Assembly: GCA_902492045.1 (NCBI GenBank)
Contig: CABUKB010000011.1
Location: 1-54,488 of the forward strand
DNA from: an uncultured Oscillospiraceae bacterium
GTDB taxonomy: Bacteria; Bacillota; Clostridia; Oscillospirales; Acutalibacteraceae
Length of the DNA: 54,488 nt
Reading direction: 5' to 3'
Position numbers and translations under genes: made by a program. This document shows positions 1 to 8,473 of this stretch, one piece after another; positions within the stretch are counted from its first letter, which is position 1; the number at the start of each line of letters is the position of its first letter. The notes beneath the pieces were generated by a model, which had not been told where the DNA came from, did not search any database, and saw nothing but the letters and a program-made list of their open reading frames with translations.

Positions 1-130
1 TTGTGTTATCGTATTCATAGCGGATAGGGTGGCACCTGCCTTTCGGTTTTGTCTTGGCAACTCAACCTTAACACAGGCCATCCCTATTCGCTATCTTTTT
101 ATTCCCTTTTGTCACACATCATTGTAACAC
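1..130. repeat. Terminal copy of a dispersed repeat (left end)
   Basis: Bases 1 to about 130 reappear as the reverse complement at 54356-54488. The outermost 55 bases are identical, base 56 differs, and similarity continues with scattered differences to the shared word TGTCACACATCATTGT (bases 110-125). Within the element ATAGCGGATAGGG (near 18) pairs imperfectly with CCCTATTCGCTAT (near 82), so it can fold into a long hairpin. No coding sequence was seen. It is probably the edge of a multicopy element or structured RNA where assembly stopped; identity unknown. Confidence 0.85.
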
Positions 131-175
131 CTACATGTGCCCGGATTCGACGAATCTTTGTATAAAGTTTCCCGA

Positions 176-204
176 TTGACAAATCTTGAACAATCCGTCA
201 TAAT
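176..204 (+). promoter_or_regulatory. Putative sigma-A promoter of acn
   Basis: TTGACA at 176-181, 17-bp spacer, CATAAT at 199-204 (5 of 6 matches to TATAAT). It lies about 35 bases before the aconitase start codon, so the 5' leader is short. The site is read by eye only. Confidence 0.6.
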
Positions 205-239
205 AAAAGATATCCGAAATATATTGGGAGGAATTCCGT

Positions 240-2171
240 ATGGGCTACACACTCGCGCAAAAGCTTATTCGGGCCCATCTGGTGGACGGCGAGATGTCGC
301 CGGGCTGTGAAATTGGGCTGAAAATTGATCAAACACTCACGCAGGACGCCACTGGGACGATGGCGTATCTGGAGTTTGAGGCCATGGGCGTACCCCGGGT
401 CAAAACCGAACTTTCGGTCGCATATATTGATCATAACACCTTACAGACCGGTTTTGAAAACGCCGATGATCACCGGTATATTCAAAGCGTGTGCCAAAAG
501 CACGGCCTGTATTTTTCCCGTCCGGGCAACGGTATCTGTCACCAGGTTCATTTGGAACGCTTTGGGATTCCAGGGAAAACCCTGATTGGGTCAGACAGCC
601 ATACCCCAACGGGCGGGGGAATCGGCATGCTTGCCTTTGGTGCCGGCGGTCTCGACGTGGCCGTGGCTATGGGAGGCGGCCCTTATTATATCACGATGCC
701 CAAAATGGTCCGAGTCAATCTGAAAGGCCGGCTGCGGCCTTTTGTTGCGGCAAAAGACGTTATTTTGGAGGTTCTCCGCCTCTTATCCGTCAAAGGCGGG
801 GTAGGCAAAATCATCGAGTACGGCGGGGAGGGGGTCAAGACCTTATCGGTGCCGGAACGGGCAACCATCACCAATATGGGCGCCGAGCTGGGGGCCTCGA
901 CCTCGATTTTTCCCTCCGATGAGATTACCAGGGCGTTTATGAAAGCACAGGGACGGGAGGCCGACTGGGTGGCGCTGGCCCCTGACGACGACGCGGTGTA
1001 CGACGAAGTGGTGGATATTGATCTGTCCAGCCTTCGTCCCCTCGCCGCATGCCCGCATTCCCCTGACGCAGTGAAATCGGTGGAGGAGATCGGGCCGATC
1101 AAGGTCGATCAATGCTGTATCGGCTCCTGCACCAATTCGTCGCTTTATGATATGCTCAAGGTGGCGGCGATCCTGAAAGGCAAGACCGTACATCCGGATG
1201 TGAGCCTATCCATCGCGCCCGGATCCAAACAGGTGTTCCATATGCTGGCGGAAAACGGGGCCCTGGCCGATTTGATCGCGGCGGGCGCCCGCATCCTCGA
1301 ATGCGCCTGCGGCCCCTGCATCGGTATGGGGCAGTCCCCGAATTCCGGAGGAATTTCCCTGCGGACTTTCAACCGCAATTTTGAAGGCCGGTCGGGAACG
1401 GCTGATGCCCAGGTTTATCTGGTCAGCCCCGAAACCGCCGCCGCATCGGCTTTGTCGGGTGTTTTCACCGACCCGCGGACTTTGGGAAACATGCCGGAGA
1501 TTTCCATGCCGGACGCTTTCCTGATCAACGACAATATGATCGTTCCGCCCGTTCCGGAGAGCGAGATGGACGGTGTGGAGATTCTCCGTGGTCCCAACAT
1601 CAAGCCCTTCCCGGTGACGAATCCCCTTGCCGATACAATCAACGCAAAGGTATTGCTGAAGGTGGGGGACAACATTACCACCGACCATATTATGCCCGCA
1701 GGAGCCAAGATCCTGCCCCTGCGCTCCAACATCCCCGCTATTTCGGAGCATTGCTTTGTGCGCTGCGATCCTGAGTTCCCCTCTCGCTGCAAAACCGAGG
1801 GGAAGGGCATCGTCATCGGCGGGGCCAACTACGGGCAGGGCAGTTCGCGGGAACACGCGGCTCTCGCTCCTTTGTACTTAGGGATCAAGGCCGTGATTGT
1901 CAAGTCTTTTGCCCGTATTCATGTGGCCAATCTGATCAATGCGGGTATTCTGCCCCTGACATTCGCGGATGAAGCGGATTATGACCGGATTTCCTTTGGA
2001 GATGAGCTGTGTCTGCCGGACATCCGCCACCGCCTGGACAAGGGGGAGCCGGTGGTGCTGGAAAACCGGACGACCGGGGATGAAATCCCTCTTGTCGCCT
2101 CTTTTTCCCGCCGTCAGGCGGAGATGCTGCTTGCAGGTGGTTTGCTCAATTATACGCGGGATCGGGGCTAA
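240..2171 (+). CDS. acn: Aconitate hydratase (aconitase)
   Basis: Interconverts citrate and isocitrate through cis-aconitate in the cytoplasmic TCA/glutamate-forming branch. The 643-residue protein has the three ligands of the 4Fe-4S cluster: Cys297 in IGSCTNSS and Cys357/Cys360 in CGPC. A C-terminal swivel domain follows from about residue 480, with the substrate loop YGQGSSREHAA near 530. Its length fits the single-chain bacterial type of about 640-660 residues, shorter than the roughly 900-residue AcnA. The start has a clear site (GGGAGGAATTCCGT). A homoaconitase-like specificity cannot be excluded from sequence alone, but the separate leuC/leuD pair nearby takes the isopropylmalate role. 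Rex follows after 33 bases, probably co-transcribed. Confidence 0.93.
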   Translation: MGYTLAQKLIRAHLVDGEMSPGCEIGLKIDQTLTQDATGTMAYLEFEAMGVPRVKTELSVAYIDHNTLQTGFENADDHRYIQSVCQKHGLYFSRPGNGICHQVHLERFGIPGKTLIGSDSHTPTGGGIGMLAFGAGGLDVAVAMGGGPYYITMPKMVRVNLKGRLRPFVAAKDVILEVLRLLSVKGGVGKIIEYGGEGVKTLSVPERATITNMGAELGASTSIFPSDEITRAFMKAQGREADWVALAPDDDAVYDEVVDIDLSSLRPLAACPHSPDAVKSVEEIGPIKVDQCCIGSCTNSSLYDMLKVAAILKGKTVHPDVSLSIAPGSKQVFHMLAENGALADLIAAGARILECACGPCIGMGQSPNSGGISLRTFNRNFEGRSGTADAQVYLVSPETAAASALSGVFTDPRTLGNMPEISMPDAFLINDNMIVPPVPESEMDGVEILRGPNIKPFPVTNPLADTINAKVLLKVGDNITTDHIMPAGAKILPLRSNIPAISEHCFVRCDPEFPSRCKTEGKGIVIGGANYGQGSSREHAALAPLYLGIKAVIVKSFARIHVANLINAGILPLTFADEADYDRISFGDELCLPDIRHRLDKGEPVVLENRTTGDEIPLVASFSRRQAEMLLAGGLLNYTRDRG

Positions 2172-2204
2172 AGGCCGCCGCGCGCAGCCAGGAGGTGACA
2201 GCAT

Positions 2205-2849
2205 ATGGCCAAGGGAGAGACGATTTCCATGTCGGTTGTCCGCCGTCTTCCCCGCTACTACCGCTTCTTGTATGATCTGAAGGAAAACGGCGTGACCCGC
2301 ATCTCGTCCAGGGAATTGTCTGTGCGGATGGGCCTCACCGCATCGCAGATCCGGCAGGATTTAAACTGCTTCGGCGGATTCGGCCAGCAGGGTTACGGTT
2401 ATATGGTGGAGCAGCTTTATACGGAAATCGGCCATATTCTCGGGATGGATTGCCTGTCGGATACCGTTCTGCTGGGGGCCGGCAATATGGGCCGGGCCAT
2501 CGCCAACCATATGGATTTTGAAAACCGAGGTATACGTCTGGTGGGAATTTTTGACGATTCTCCGGAACTGATCGGGCGGACGATTCGGGGCATGAAGGTG
2601 CAGCCCATCAAAAATCTGGATAAGGTCTGCCGAATGAAGAAACCGGAGGTCGCGATCCTGTGCATTCCCAAAGAGGCGGCGCCGGGATTGGTGGAACGGC
2701 TGAGGAAAGCAGGGGTGCGTGGTTTCTGGAATTTCAGCCACTACGATATCAATTATTATCATCCCGGCGCGGTGGTGGAAAACGTCCATTTGGGGGACAG
2801 CCTGATGACCCTTTCTTATCAGTTAAAAAAGGGGAAAACACAGGAGTGA
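2205..2849 (+). CDS. rex: Redox-sensing transcriptional repressor Rex
   Basis: Rex binds DNA when NADH is low and releases it when the NADH/NAD+ ratio rises, controlling fermentation and respiration genes. The 214-residue protein has an N-terminal winged helix (about 1-80, including RMGLTASQIRQDLNCFGGFG) and a Rossmann domain with the dinucleotide motif GAGNMG near residue 91. The C-terminal domain-swap helix ends in SYQLKK. The start is set by AGGAGGTG, 8 bases upstream. Pairing with aconitase suggests a link between TCA flux and redox state. I did not find a convincing Rex operator in the window by eye. Length and motifs match the family, so the call is firm. Confidence 0.96.
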   Translation: MAKGETISMSVVRRLPRYYRFLYDLKENGVTRISSRELSVRMGLTASQIRQDLNCFGGFGQQGYGYMVEQLYTEIGHILGMDCLSDTVLLGAGNMGRAIANHMDFENRGIRLVGIFDDSPELIGRTIRGMKVQPIKNLDKVCRMKKPEVAILCIPKEAAPGLVERLRKAGVRGFWNFSHYDINYYHPGAVVENVHLGDSLMTLSYQLKKGKTQE

Positions 2850-2958
2850 AAGGACCGGAAGGGCGGATGCCCCGTCTACTCAGTCATATAGACTGAGCCA
2901 GGTTTCAGAGGGGGCAACACTGCGGTGTGAAACGCTTCGGCGGAGTAAAGAGCTTTGC

Positions 2959-2987
2959 TTGACAACTTGTTTTCCTTGGATTATAAT
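2959..2987 (+). promoter_or_regulatory. Consensus promoter of the T-box/ilv-leu operon
   Basis: TTGACA at 2959-2964, exactly 17 bases, TATAAT at 2982-2987: a full consensus sigma-A promoter. Transcription should start near 2994, just before the T-box stem I, so expression would be governed mainly by read-through of the leader terminator. Confidence 0.85.
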
Positions 2988-2994
2988 AAATCCA

Positions 2995-3290
2995 TTCACC
3001 TCATTTTCATAGGATGAAACAGCGATGAAGGGGAGAAAGCGGACAGTCCGTCTTTCAGAGAGCGGCCGGTTGGTGCGAGGCCGCAAGAGGCGTCCGCCGG
3101 GCTCGCCCTGGAGCTGCCTGGCTGAATTCCGGTTTGTCCGGGGTTAGGCTTGGCCGGTTTCCCACCGTTAACGGGATGCGGGGAGCTGTGCTCCCGCGCG
3201 GTAAGCGGCTTCCCCGGAAGCAAAAAGAGTGGTACCGCGGAGGAATCGGCCTTCGTCTCTTTATCAAAAGGAGACGAGGGCTTTTTTGCA
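2995..3290 (+). ncRNA. T-box leader, leucine type (specifier CTC)
   Basis: The T-box sequence GAGTGGTACCGCGG lies at 3227-3240, followed by the terminator stem CGTCTC/GAGACG (from 3254) and a T run ending about 3287. Stem I shows AGAGAG (3057-3062), the distal GGTTGGTGCGAGG (3068-3080) and the closing GGAGC (3110-3114). Aligning to the glyQS pattern, in which the codon is followed by a purine, three bases and then the closing T(T/G)GAGC word, places the specifier at 3102-3104, CTC (Leu). The antiterminator bulge TGGT pairs with a tRNA ending ACCA (A73), which fits tRNA-Leu and argues against Gly or Trp. Uncharged tRNA-Leu should therefore switch on ilvB-ilvN-leuC-leuD. Confidence 0.85.
3253..3288 (+). 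terminator. T-box leader terminator
   Basis: Short stem CGTCTC...GAGACG followed by GGGCTTTTTT. It competes with the T-box antiterminator and is the switching element of the leader. Confidence 0.85.
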
Positions 3291-3323
3291 GGGGAAGTTC
3301 CCCGGAAAGGAAGGAGCGGAACG

Positions 3324-5000
3324 ATGAAGCGAAACGGGTCGGATATATTGGTGGAATGCCTGCTCGAACAGGGGGTGGACACCGTATTCGGTTATCCCGG
3401 CGGAGCGGTACTCAACATCTATGACGCCTTGTATAAATATAGAGACCGTATCCGGCATGTGCTGACCGCCCACGAGCAGGGGGCCTCCCATGCGGCGGAC
3501 GGATTTGCGCGTGCCACCGGCCGCGTCGGCGTGTGCATCGCCACCTCGGGTCCCGGTGCGACCAATCTGGTTACCGGTATCGCCACGGCCTATATGGATT
3601 CCATTCCCATCGTGGCCGTTACCGGCAATGTGGCCGTGCCTCTGCTTGGGCGCGATTCGTTTCAGGAAGTGGATATTACCGGTATTACCATGCCGATCAC
3701 CAAACATAACTTCATTGTCAAGCGGGTGGAGGATTTAGCCGATACGGTCCGGCAGGCTTTCCGAATTGCGCAAAGCGGCCGGCCCGGCCCAGTCCTCATT
3801 GATCTGCCCAAGGACATTACGGCAGCCGTGACGGAATATGAGCCCCGTCCCGCAGTGGGTCCCCGGCCTCATATTCCCCCGAAAGAGGAACGGCTCCAGA
3901 TGACGCTTGACCGGCTGAAAAGCTGCGAGCGGCCGCTGATCTATTTCGGCGGAGGCGTGATCTCCTCCGGCGCGGAGGCGGAACTTCTCGCTCTGGCAGA
4001 GGGACAGGACATTCCGGTTTGTTCCTCCATGATGGGGCTTGGCGGATTTCCGCCGGATCACCGGCTTTGGCTCGGCATGGTGGGGATGCACGGCACCTTG
4101 GCGGCCAACCGTGCGGCTAGGGAGTGCGACCTGCTTCTCGCCTGCGGCGCCCGGTTTTCCGACCGGGTGGCAGGGAGCACCACCGGTTTCGCGCCCCATG
4201 CGCAGGTGATCCATATGGATATTGATCACGCGGAGTTTGATAAAAACGTCTCGGTGACGGTCCGGCTGGCCGGCGATCTCAAAGAGGTGCTCGGCACCCT
4301 GGCACAGCGGGCGGACCGACGGACACATCCGGTCTGGGTGGAACAAGTGACGGCGCTCAGACGCAAAGCCCCGTGCCTGTCCGCATCTCCGGAAGATCCG
4401 GCCGATCCACTGGAGATTCTGCGTACCCTGCGACGGCTGACGCCGGATGACACCATTGTCGCCACCGATGTGGGGCAGCATCAGATGTGGACGGCCCAGC
4501 ATTTTGAATTCCGGCAGCCCCGGACTTTGCTGAGTTCGGGAGGGCTTGGTACCATGGGGTACGGCCTAGGCGCCGCCATAGGCGCGCAAGCGGCATTCCC
4601 TGACCGCCGGGTGGTGCTGGTATCCGGGGACGGCAGCATTCATATGAACCTGAACGAACTGACCACTCTGGCGTCATATAACCTGCCCATCGTGGTGGTG
4701 GTGATGAACAACCGGGTGCTGGGGATGGTGCGGCAGTGGCAAAAGGTCTTTTACGGACGACGCTTTTCCGCCACCGATCCGCATCGAAAAACCGATTTGG
4801 TGAAATTGGCCGAGGCTTTCGGCTGCACGGGTATGCGGATTTCCACGGCTGGAGACATCGAGCCTGTCCTGCAGGCCGCTTTGGAAAAAAACGGGCCTGT
4901 CCTGGTGGACTGCCAGATTTCACCCGATGCCAACGTTTTGCCGATGATCCCGCCGGGCGGAACTGTGGAGGAGATCATTGAAGAAATGGATGAGGACTGA
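3324..5000 (+). CDS. ilvB: Acetolactate synthase, large (catalytic) subunit
   Basis: Condenses two pyruvates to acetolactate (Val/Leu) or pyruvate and 2-oxobutyrate to acetohydroxybutyrate (Ile), using thiamine diphosphate and FAD. The 558-residue protein has the catalytic Glu51 (TAHEQGASHAADG), the central FAD-type domain, and the ThDP/Mg motif GDGS near residue 435 with the downstream NN. The open frame runs upstream into the T-box, but the true start is ATG 3324, preceded by GGAAAGGAAGGAG. The anabolic partner ilvN follows 27 bases later, marking this as the biosynthetic enzyme rather than catabolic AlsS. Regulation is expected through the leucine T-box. Confidence 0.96.
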   Translation: MKRNGSDILVECLLEQGVDTVFGYPGGAVLNIYDALYKYRDRIRHVLTAHEQGASHAADGFARATGRVGVCIATSGPGATNLVTGIATAYMDSIPIVAVTGNVAVPLLGRDSFQEVDITGITMPITKHNFIVKRVEDLADTVRQAFRIAQSGRPGPVLIDLPKDITAAVTEYEPRPAVGPRPHIPPKEERLQMTLDRLKSCERPLIYFGGGVISSGAEAELLALAEGQDIPVCSSMMGLGGFPPDHRLWLGMVGMHGTLAANRAARECDLLLACGARFSDRVAGSTTGFAPHAQVIHMDIDHAEFDKNVSVTVRLAGDLKEVLGTLAQRADRRTHPVWVEQVTALRRKAPCLSASPEDPADPLEILRTLRRLTPDDTIVATDVGQHQMWTAQHFEFRQPRTLLSSGGLGTMGYGLGAAIGAQAAFPDRRVVLVSGDGSIHMNLNELTTLASYNLPIVVVVMNNRVLGMVRQWQKVFYGRRFSATDPHRKTDLVKLAEAFGCTGMRISTAGDIEPVLQAALEKNGPVLVDCQISPDANVLPMIPPGGTVEEIIEEMDED

Positions 5001-5027
5001 CATCGGAAGAGGAAAGGAAGGCGTCTT

Positions 5028-5546
5028 ATGAGCGAGGAAAATGTCAAACGCAAGGTGCTGTCCGTTCTGTCAGTGGAGCATACGGGGATTCTCCCGCGGG
5101 TGACGGGCTTGTTTTCCAGGCGGGGTTTCAACATAGATTCCATCATCGCCTGCAAGACCGAAAACCCCAAGCTGGCCCGATGGACCTTGGTGGTGACAGG
5201 GGATGAGGCGACGTTTACTCAGTTAATGCGTCAGCTTCTCAAGCTGGAAGATGTCATTAAAGTGGAAGCGCTGGAAATGGAAAATTGCTCCAACAGTGAG
5301 CTGCTCTTGATTAAAGTCAAGGCGGATCCGGTCGGCCGGGCTGGTTTGCTGCGCACAGCTCAGACCTACGGCGGACGGGTACTGGACGTGGGGGATAGCA
5401 CCATGACGTTGGAACTCACGGGGCAAACCGAAGAGATCGAGCAGTTTGTCTCGAGAATGGCGGAGGATTACGGCATCGTCGAACTGGCCAGAACGGGGAT
5501 CACGGCCCTGCGGCGGGGCGACGATACCATCCATTCCCCCGACTGA
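5028..5546 (+). CDS. ilvN: Acetolactate synthase, small regulatory subunit
   Basis: Regulatory subunit that activates IlvB and confers feedback inhibition by branched-chain amino acids. The 172-residue length is typical of the short class. An N-terminal ACT domain (about 8-80) begins VLSVEHTGILPRVTGLF, with the Gly-Phe-Asn segment RRGFNIDSI, and the C-terminal ALS_ss domain follows (80-165). ATG 5028 has GGAAAGGAAGG eight bases upstream. Gene order ilvB-ilvN-leuC-leuD puts both halves of leucine synthesis under one leader. ilvC, ilvD, leuA and leuB are not in the window. Confidence 0.95.
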   Translation: MSEENVKRKVLSVLSVEHTGILPRVTGLFSRRGFNIDSIIACKTENPKLARWTLVVTGDEATFTQLMRQLLKLEDVIKVEALEMENCSNSELLLIKVKADPVGRAGLLRTAQTYGGRVLDVGDSTMTLELTGQTEEIEQFVSRMAEDYGIVELARTGITALRRGDDTIHSPD

Positions 5547-5596
5547 GCGCGATAGACCGGGCCGTTTTCGGCCCTTGATAAAGGAGGAAACCCAGT

Positions 5597-6871
5597 ATGG
5601 GCATGACCATGACGCAGAAAATTCTAGCCGCTCACGCGGGACTGAACGAGGTCACGGCGGGGCAGCTCATCGAGGCAAAACTGGATCTCTGCCTTGGAAA
5701 CGACATCACGGCCCCGGTTGCCATCAACGAATTTGAACGGTGCGGCGCCTGCCAGGTATTCGACAGGGACCGGGTAGCTTTGGTGATGGACCATTTCACC
5801 CCTAATAAAGATATTAAAGCCGCCGAGCAGGTTAAACGCACCCGGGAATTTGCCGCCAAACACCGCGTGACCCATTTTTACGACGTGGGCCGGATGGGCA
5901 TCGAACACGCTCTTCTGCCTGAACAAGGGCTGGTCGGACCGGGGGATTGTGTAATCGGCGCAGACAGCCATACCTGTACCTACGGTGCTTTGGGGGCCTT
6001 TTCCACCGGCGTCGGTTCCACCGATCTGGCGGCCGGTATCGCTACCGGTACCGCTTGGTTCAAGGTTCCGGCGGCAATCAAGGTGGAACTGACCGGCCGG
6101 TTGCCCCGTTATGTGTCGGGCAAGGACGTGATTTTGCATCTCATCGGAAAAATCGGGGTGGACGGGGCCTTATACCGCTCCCTGGAATTCACCGGGGAGG
6201 GCGTCGCCGCTTTATCTATGGATGACCGGCTCTGCATTGCCAACATGGCTATTGAGGCGGGGGCGAAGAATGGAATTTTCCCGGTGGACAGTGTGACGAT
6301 GGCGTATATCCAAGACCGCTTCCAACGGGAACCACGGGTGTTTGAAGCCGATCCCGACGCCTCATATGAGGACACGGTTGTCATTGATCTGTCCGCTCTG
6401 CGGCCCACAGTGTCTTTTCCCCATCTGCCCGAAAATACCAAAACGGTGGACGAGTGCGGTCTGGTGAAGATCGACCAGGCGGTGATCGGCTCTTGCACCA
6501 ACGGCCGGATGGAGGATATGCGGGCCGCTGCCGAAATGCTCAAAGGCCGGAAGGTGGCCGACGGGGTGCGGTGCATTGTGATCCCGGCCACCCAGCAGAT
6601 TTGGCTGGATAGCCTGCATGAGGGCTTATTCGATATATTTGTGGAAGCGGGTGCCGTGGTCTCCACACCGACCTGCGGTCCCTGCCTCGGCGGGCATATG
6701 GGGATCTTGGCTGCAGGAGAACGGGCGATTTCCACCACCAACCGCAATTTTGTGGGCCGGATGGGCCACGTGGACAGCGAGGTTTATCTCGCAAGCCCAT
6801 ATGTGGCGGCAGCATCGGCAGTAACGGGATATATCACCGATCCGGTGAAACTGATGGAAAAGGGGGTATAA
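5597..6871 (+). CDS. leuC: 3-isopropylmalate dehydratase, large subunit
   Basis: Catalyses isomerisation of 2- to 3-isopropylmalate in leucine synthesis with the small subunit encoded next. The 424-residue protein has 4Fe-4S ligands Cys300 (GSCTNGR) and Cys360/Cys363 (TCGPC), and the aconitase active-site arginines in the SREH-containing partner. The length matches the archaeal/clostridial LeuC2 form (about 420), not the roughly 470-residue proteobacterial one. AAAGGAGG supports ATG 5597; in-frame ATGs six and twelve bases later are possible alternatives. Homoaconitase activity is a known alternative for this subfamily. The operon context with ilvBN and the leucine T-box favours leucine synthesis. 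Confidence 0.93.
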   Translation: MGMTMTQKILAAHAGLNEVTAGQLIEAKLDLCLGNDITAPVAINEFERCGACQVFDRDRVALVMDHFTPNKDIKAAEQVKRTREFAAKHRVTHFYDVGRMGIEHALLPEQGLVGPGDCVIGADSHTCTYGALGAFSTGVGSTDLAAGIATGTAWFKVPAAIKVELTGRLPRYVSGKDVILHLIGKIGVDGALYRSLEFTGEGVAALSMDDRLCIANMAIEAGAKNGIFPVDSVTMAYIQDRFQREPRVFEADPDASYEDTVVIDLSALRPTVSFPHLPENTKTVDECGLVKIDQAVIGSCTNGRMEDMRAAAEMLKGRKVADGVRCIVIPATQQIWLDSLHEGLFDIFVEAGAVVSTPTCGPCLGGHMGILAAGERAISTTNRNFVGRMGHVDSEVYLASPYVAAASAVTGYITDPVKLMEKGV

Positions 6872-6874
6872 GCC

Positions 6875-7363
6875 ATGACGGTTCAGGGGACAGTACATAA
6901 ATACGGAGACAATGTGGATACCGATGTCATTATCCCCGCCCGGTATCTCAATACATCCAGCCATGAGGAGTTGGCCTCCCATTGTATGGAGGACATCGAC
7001 CGGGATTTTGTGAAGAGGGTCAAGTCCGGCGATATCATGGTGGCCGAAAAGAATTTCGGTTGCGGCTCCTCGCGGGAGCACGCGCCGATTGCGATCAAGG
7101 CCAGCGGTATCGCTTGTGTCATTGCCTCCACTTTTGCCCGAATCTTTTATCGCAACGCCATCAATATCGGGCTGGCCATTCTGGAATGCGACGAAGCGGC
7201 CAGAAATATTCGCCCCGGGGACGAGGTGCGGGTGGATTTTGACACCGGCGTGATTGAAAACCTTACCACCCATCAAACGTATCAGGCCCAGCCTTTTCCG
7301 CCATTTATCCAGAATATTATCCAAAAAGGCGGGCTGTTGAACGCCATTCAAGACCGGATGTAA
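6875..7363 (+). CDS. leuD: 3-isopropylmalate dehydratase, small subunit
   Basis: Swivel-domain partner of LeuC. The 162-residue protein starts three bases after the leuC stop, so the two are translationally coupled. It opens with the family signature GDNVDTDVIIPARYL (about 9-23) and carries the substrate loop GCGSSREHAPI near residue 62. The size matches the LeuD2 form that pairs with about 420-residue LeuC. The next gene starts 37 bases later on the same strand. Confidence 0.95.
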   Translation: MTVQGTVHKYGDNVDTDVIIPARYLNTSSHEELASHCMEDIDRDFVKRVKSGDIMVAEKNFGCGSSREHAPIAIKASGIACVIASTFARIFYRNAINIGLAILECDEAARNIRPGDEVRVDFDTGVIENLTTHQTYQAQPFPPFIQNIIQKGGLLNAIQDRM

Positions 7364-7400
7364 AGACTTCGGCCATCCGATAAGTGGGGAGGTTCAAGAG

Positions 7401-7961
7401 ATGCCCGAATTCACCGAGACGATCCGGAACCAGGCGCGCTTGGCTGTGACGGAATTGCTTGCCGCAGCGAAGCTCACCCCGGGCGATTTATTTGTAGTGG
7501 GGTGTTCTACCAGCGAAGTGGCGGGGCGGCGCATCGGTTCCCATTCCAGCCCGGATGTTGCCACGGCACTGTACGACGGCATCGCGCCAGAGCTGATCGA
7601 ACGGGGAATTTTTCTTGCGGTCCAATGCTGTGAGCATCTCAACCGCGCGGTCATCCTGGAACGGGAAGCGGCTGAAAAAAACCAGCTCGAAATAGTAAAC
7701 GCTGTACCACAGCTTCATGCTGGCGGGGCTTTTGCCGTTACCGCTTACGGCAGAATGCAGCATCCCGTGGCGGTAGAGGAAGTGCGGGCGGATGCCGGCA
7801 TGGATATCGGCGGCACCCTGATCGGCATGCAACTCAGGCGTGTCGCAGTACCGGTTCGGCTGTCGATCGACCGCATCGGAGAGGCGCGTATCCTCTGCGC
7901 CCGCACTCGCCCGAAATATATCGGAGGCGTCCGGGCCGTATACGACGAGACGCTGCTTTAG
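7401..7961 (+). CDS. TIGR01440/DUF436 family protein (YwlG-like, UPF0340)
   Basis: A 186-residue conserved protein of the YwlG/UPF0340 family, whose biochemical role is not established. Visible family features are the N-terminal helix ending in LTPGDLFVVGCSTSEV, the conserved QCCEHLNRA near residue 75 and the Ala/Gly-rich HAGGAFAVTAYG near 110. No signal peptide or membrane segment is seen, so it is cytoplasmic. GTGGGGAGGTTC precedes ATG 7401. It sits directly behind leuD in a place where leuB is often found, but it does not resemble isopropylmalate dehydrogenase. It probably shares the ilv-leu transcript and ends it. Confidence 0.9.
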   Translation: MPEFTETIRNQARLAVTELLAAAKLTPGDLFVVGCSTSEVAGRRIGSHSSPDVATALYDGIAPELIERGIFLAVQCCEHLNRAVILEREAAEKNQLEIVNAVPQLHAGGAFAVTAYGRMQHPVAVEEVRADAGMDIGGTLIGMQLRRVAVPVRLSIDRIGEARILCARTRPKYIGGVRAVYDETLL

Positions 7962-8039
7962 CATAACTCCAAAGCCGGAGGCAAATCTTCCGGCTTAAAG
8001 GTATGTTATGACAGAGATGAAGCCGAACGTGAGGAAAGA

Positions 8040-8084
8040 GAAACGAGCAGACGGAAGTTGTTTATCCGGCTGCTCGTTTCTTTT
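8040..8084 (+). terminator. Intrinsic terminator of the ilv-leu operon
   Basis: Stem GAAACGAGCAG (8040-8050) pairs with CTGCTCGTTTC (8070-8080), followed by TTTT. A weaker 8-bp hairpin without a T run sits at 7972-7996 just after the DUF436 stop. Confidence 0.7.
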
Positions 8085-8392
8085 GATCCATATCACCCAT
8101 ATGAAAAGTGGGGCGGAGAAAACTCCGACAGCGAACAAAGCGGGAAAAGATAAAGATGGAGTGCGGAGAAAGAACGAATCATCTGTGAAGTGAAAGGCAA
8201 GGGCGGCGCGGTGCGGGATATTCACCTGCTGCCGGACAAGGGAGCTGCCGTGCTGAAATTTGTGTGAAACCCCATGGGGACGCCTGTCTCGTTGCCGGGC
8301 ATTATTTGCGCTATACAGTGTTTTGACCCGATAGAAAATAATAGAACACGACAGTGACGGTTATTTCAGCAATATCGGCATGATACAGCAAA

Positions 8393-8422
8393 CGGAAGGC
8401 ATATCGTTGGATATGCCTTCCG
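8393..8422 (-). terminator. Putative terminator of tmcAL
   Basis: Thirteen-base arms CGGAAGGCATATC/GATATGCCTTCCG with a 4-base loop, about 50 bases downstream of the tmcAL stop on the minus strand. The T tail on that strand is short (TTTGC). Confidence 0.55.
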
Positions 8423-8473
8423 CTACATGTCAACTACACATTCCTATTATGCCGGGACTCATAAGAAACCCGC

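Larger units (their letters stand above)
7962..8473. other. Intergenic region with a short decayed-looking coding fragment
   Basis: No intact gene is seen. The first 130 bases hold two hairpins. Around 8168-8266 one plus-strand frame reads about 33 residues with protein-like composition (EKERIICEVKGKGG then AVRDIHLLPDKGAAV) to a TGA, without a plausible start, and looks like a gene remnant. The last 100 bases contain the TmcAL terminator. A 61-codon ORF at 8008-8193 overlaps the terminator hairpin and is not credible. Confidence 0.5.

Noticed and set aside
3102..3125. Alternative T-box specifiers GGC (Gly) or TGG (Trp) at 3117-3122
   Set aside because: They lie after the closing GGAGC of stem I, and the TGGT bulge needs A73, which does not fit bacterial tRNA-Gly or tRNA-Trp.
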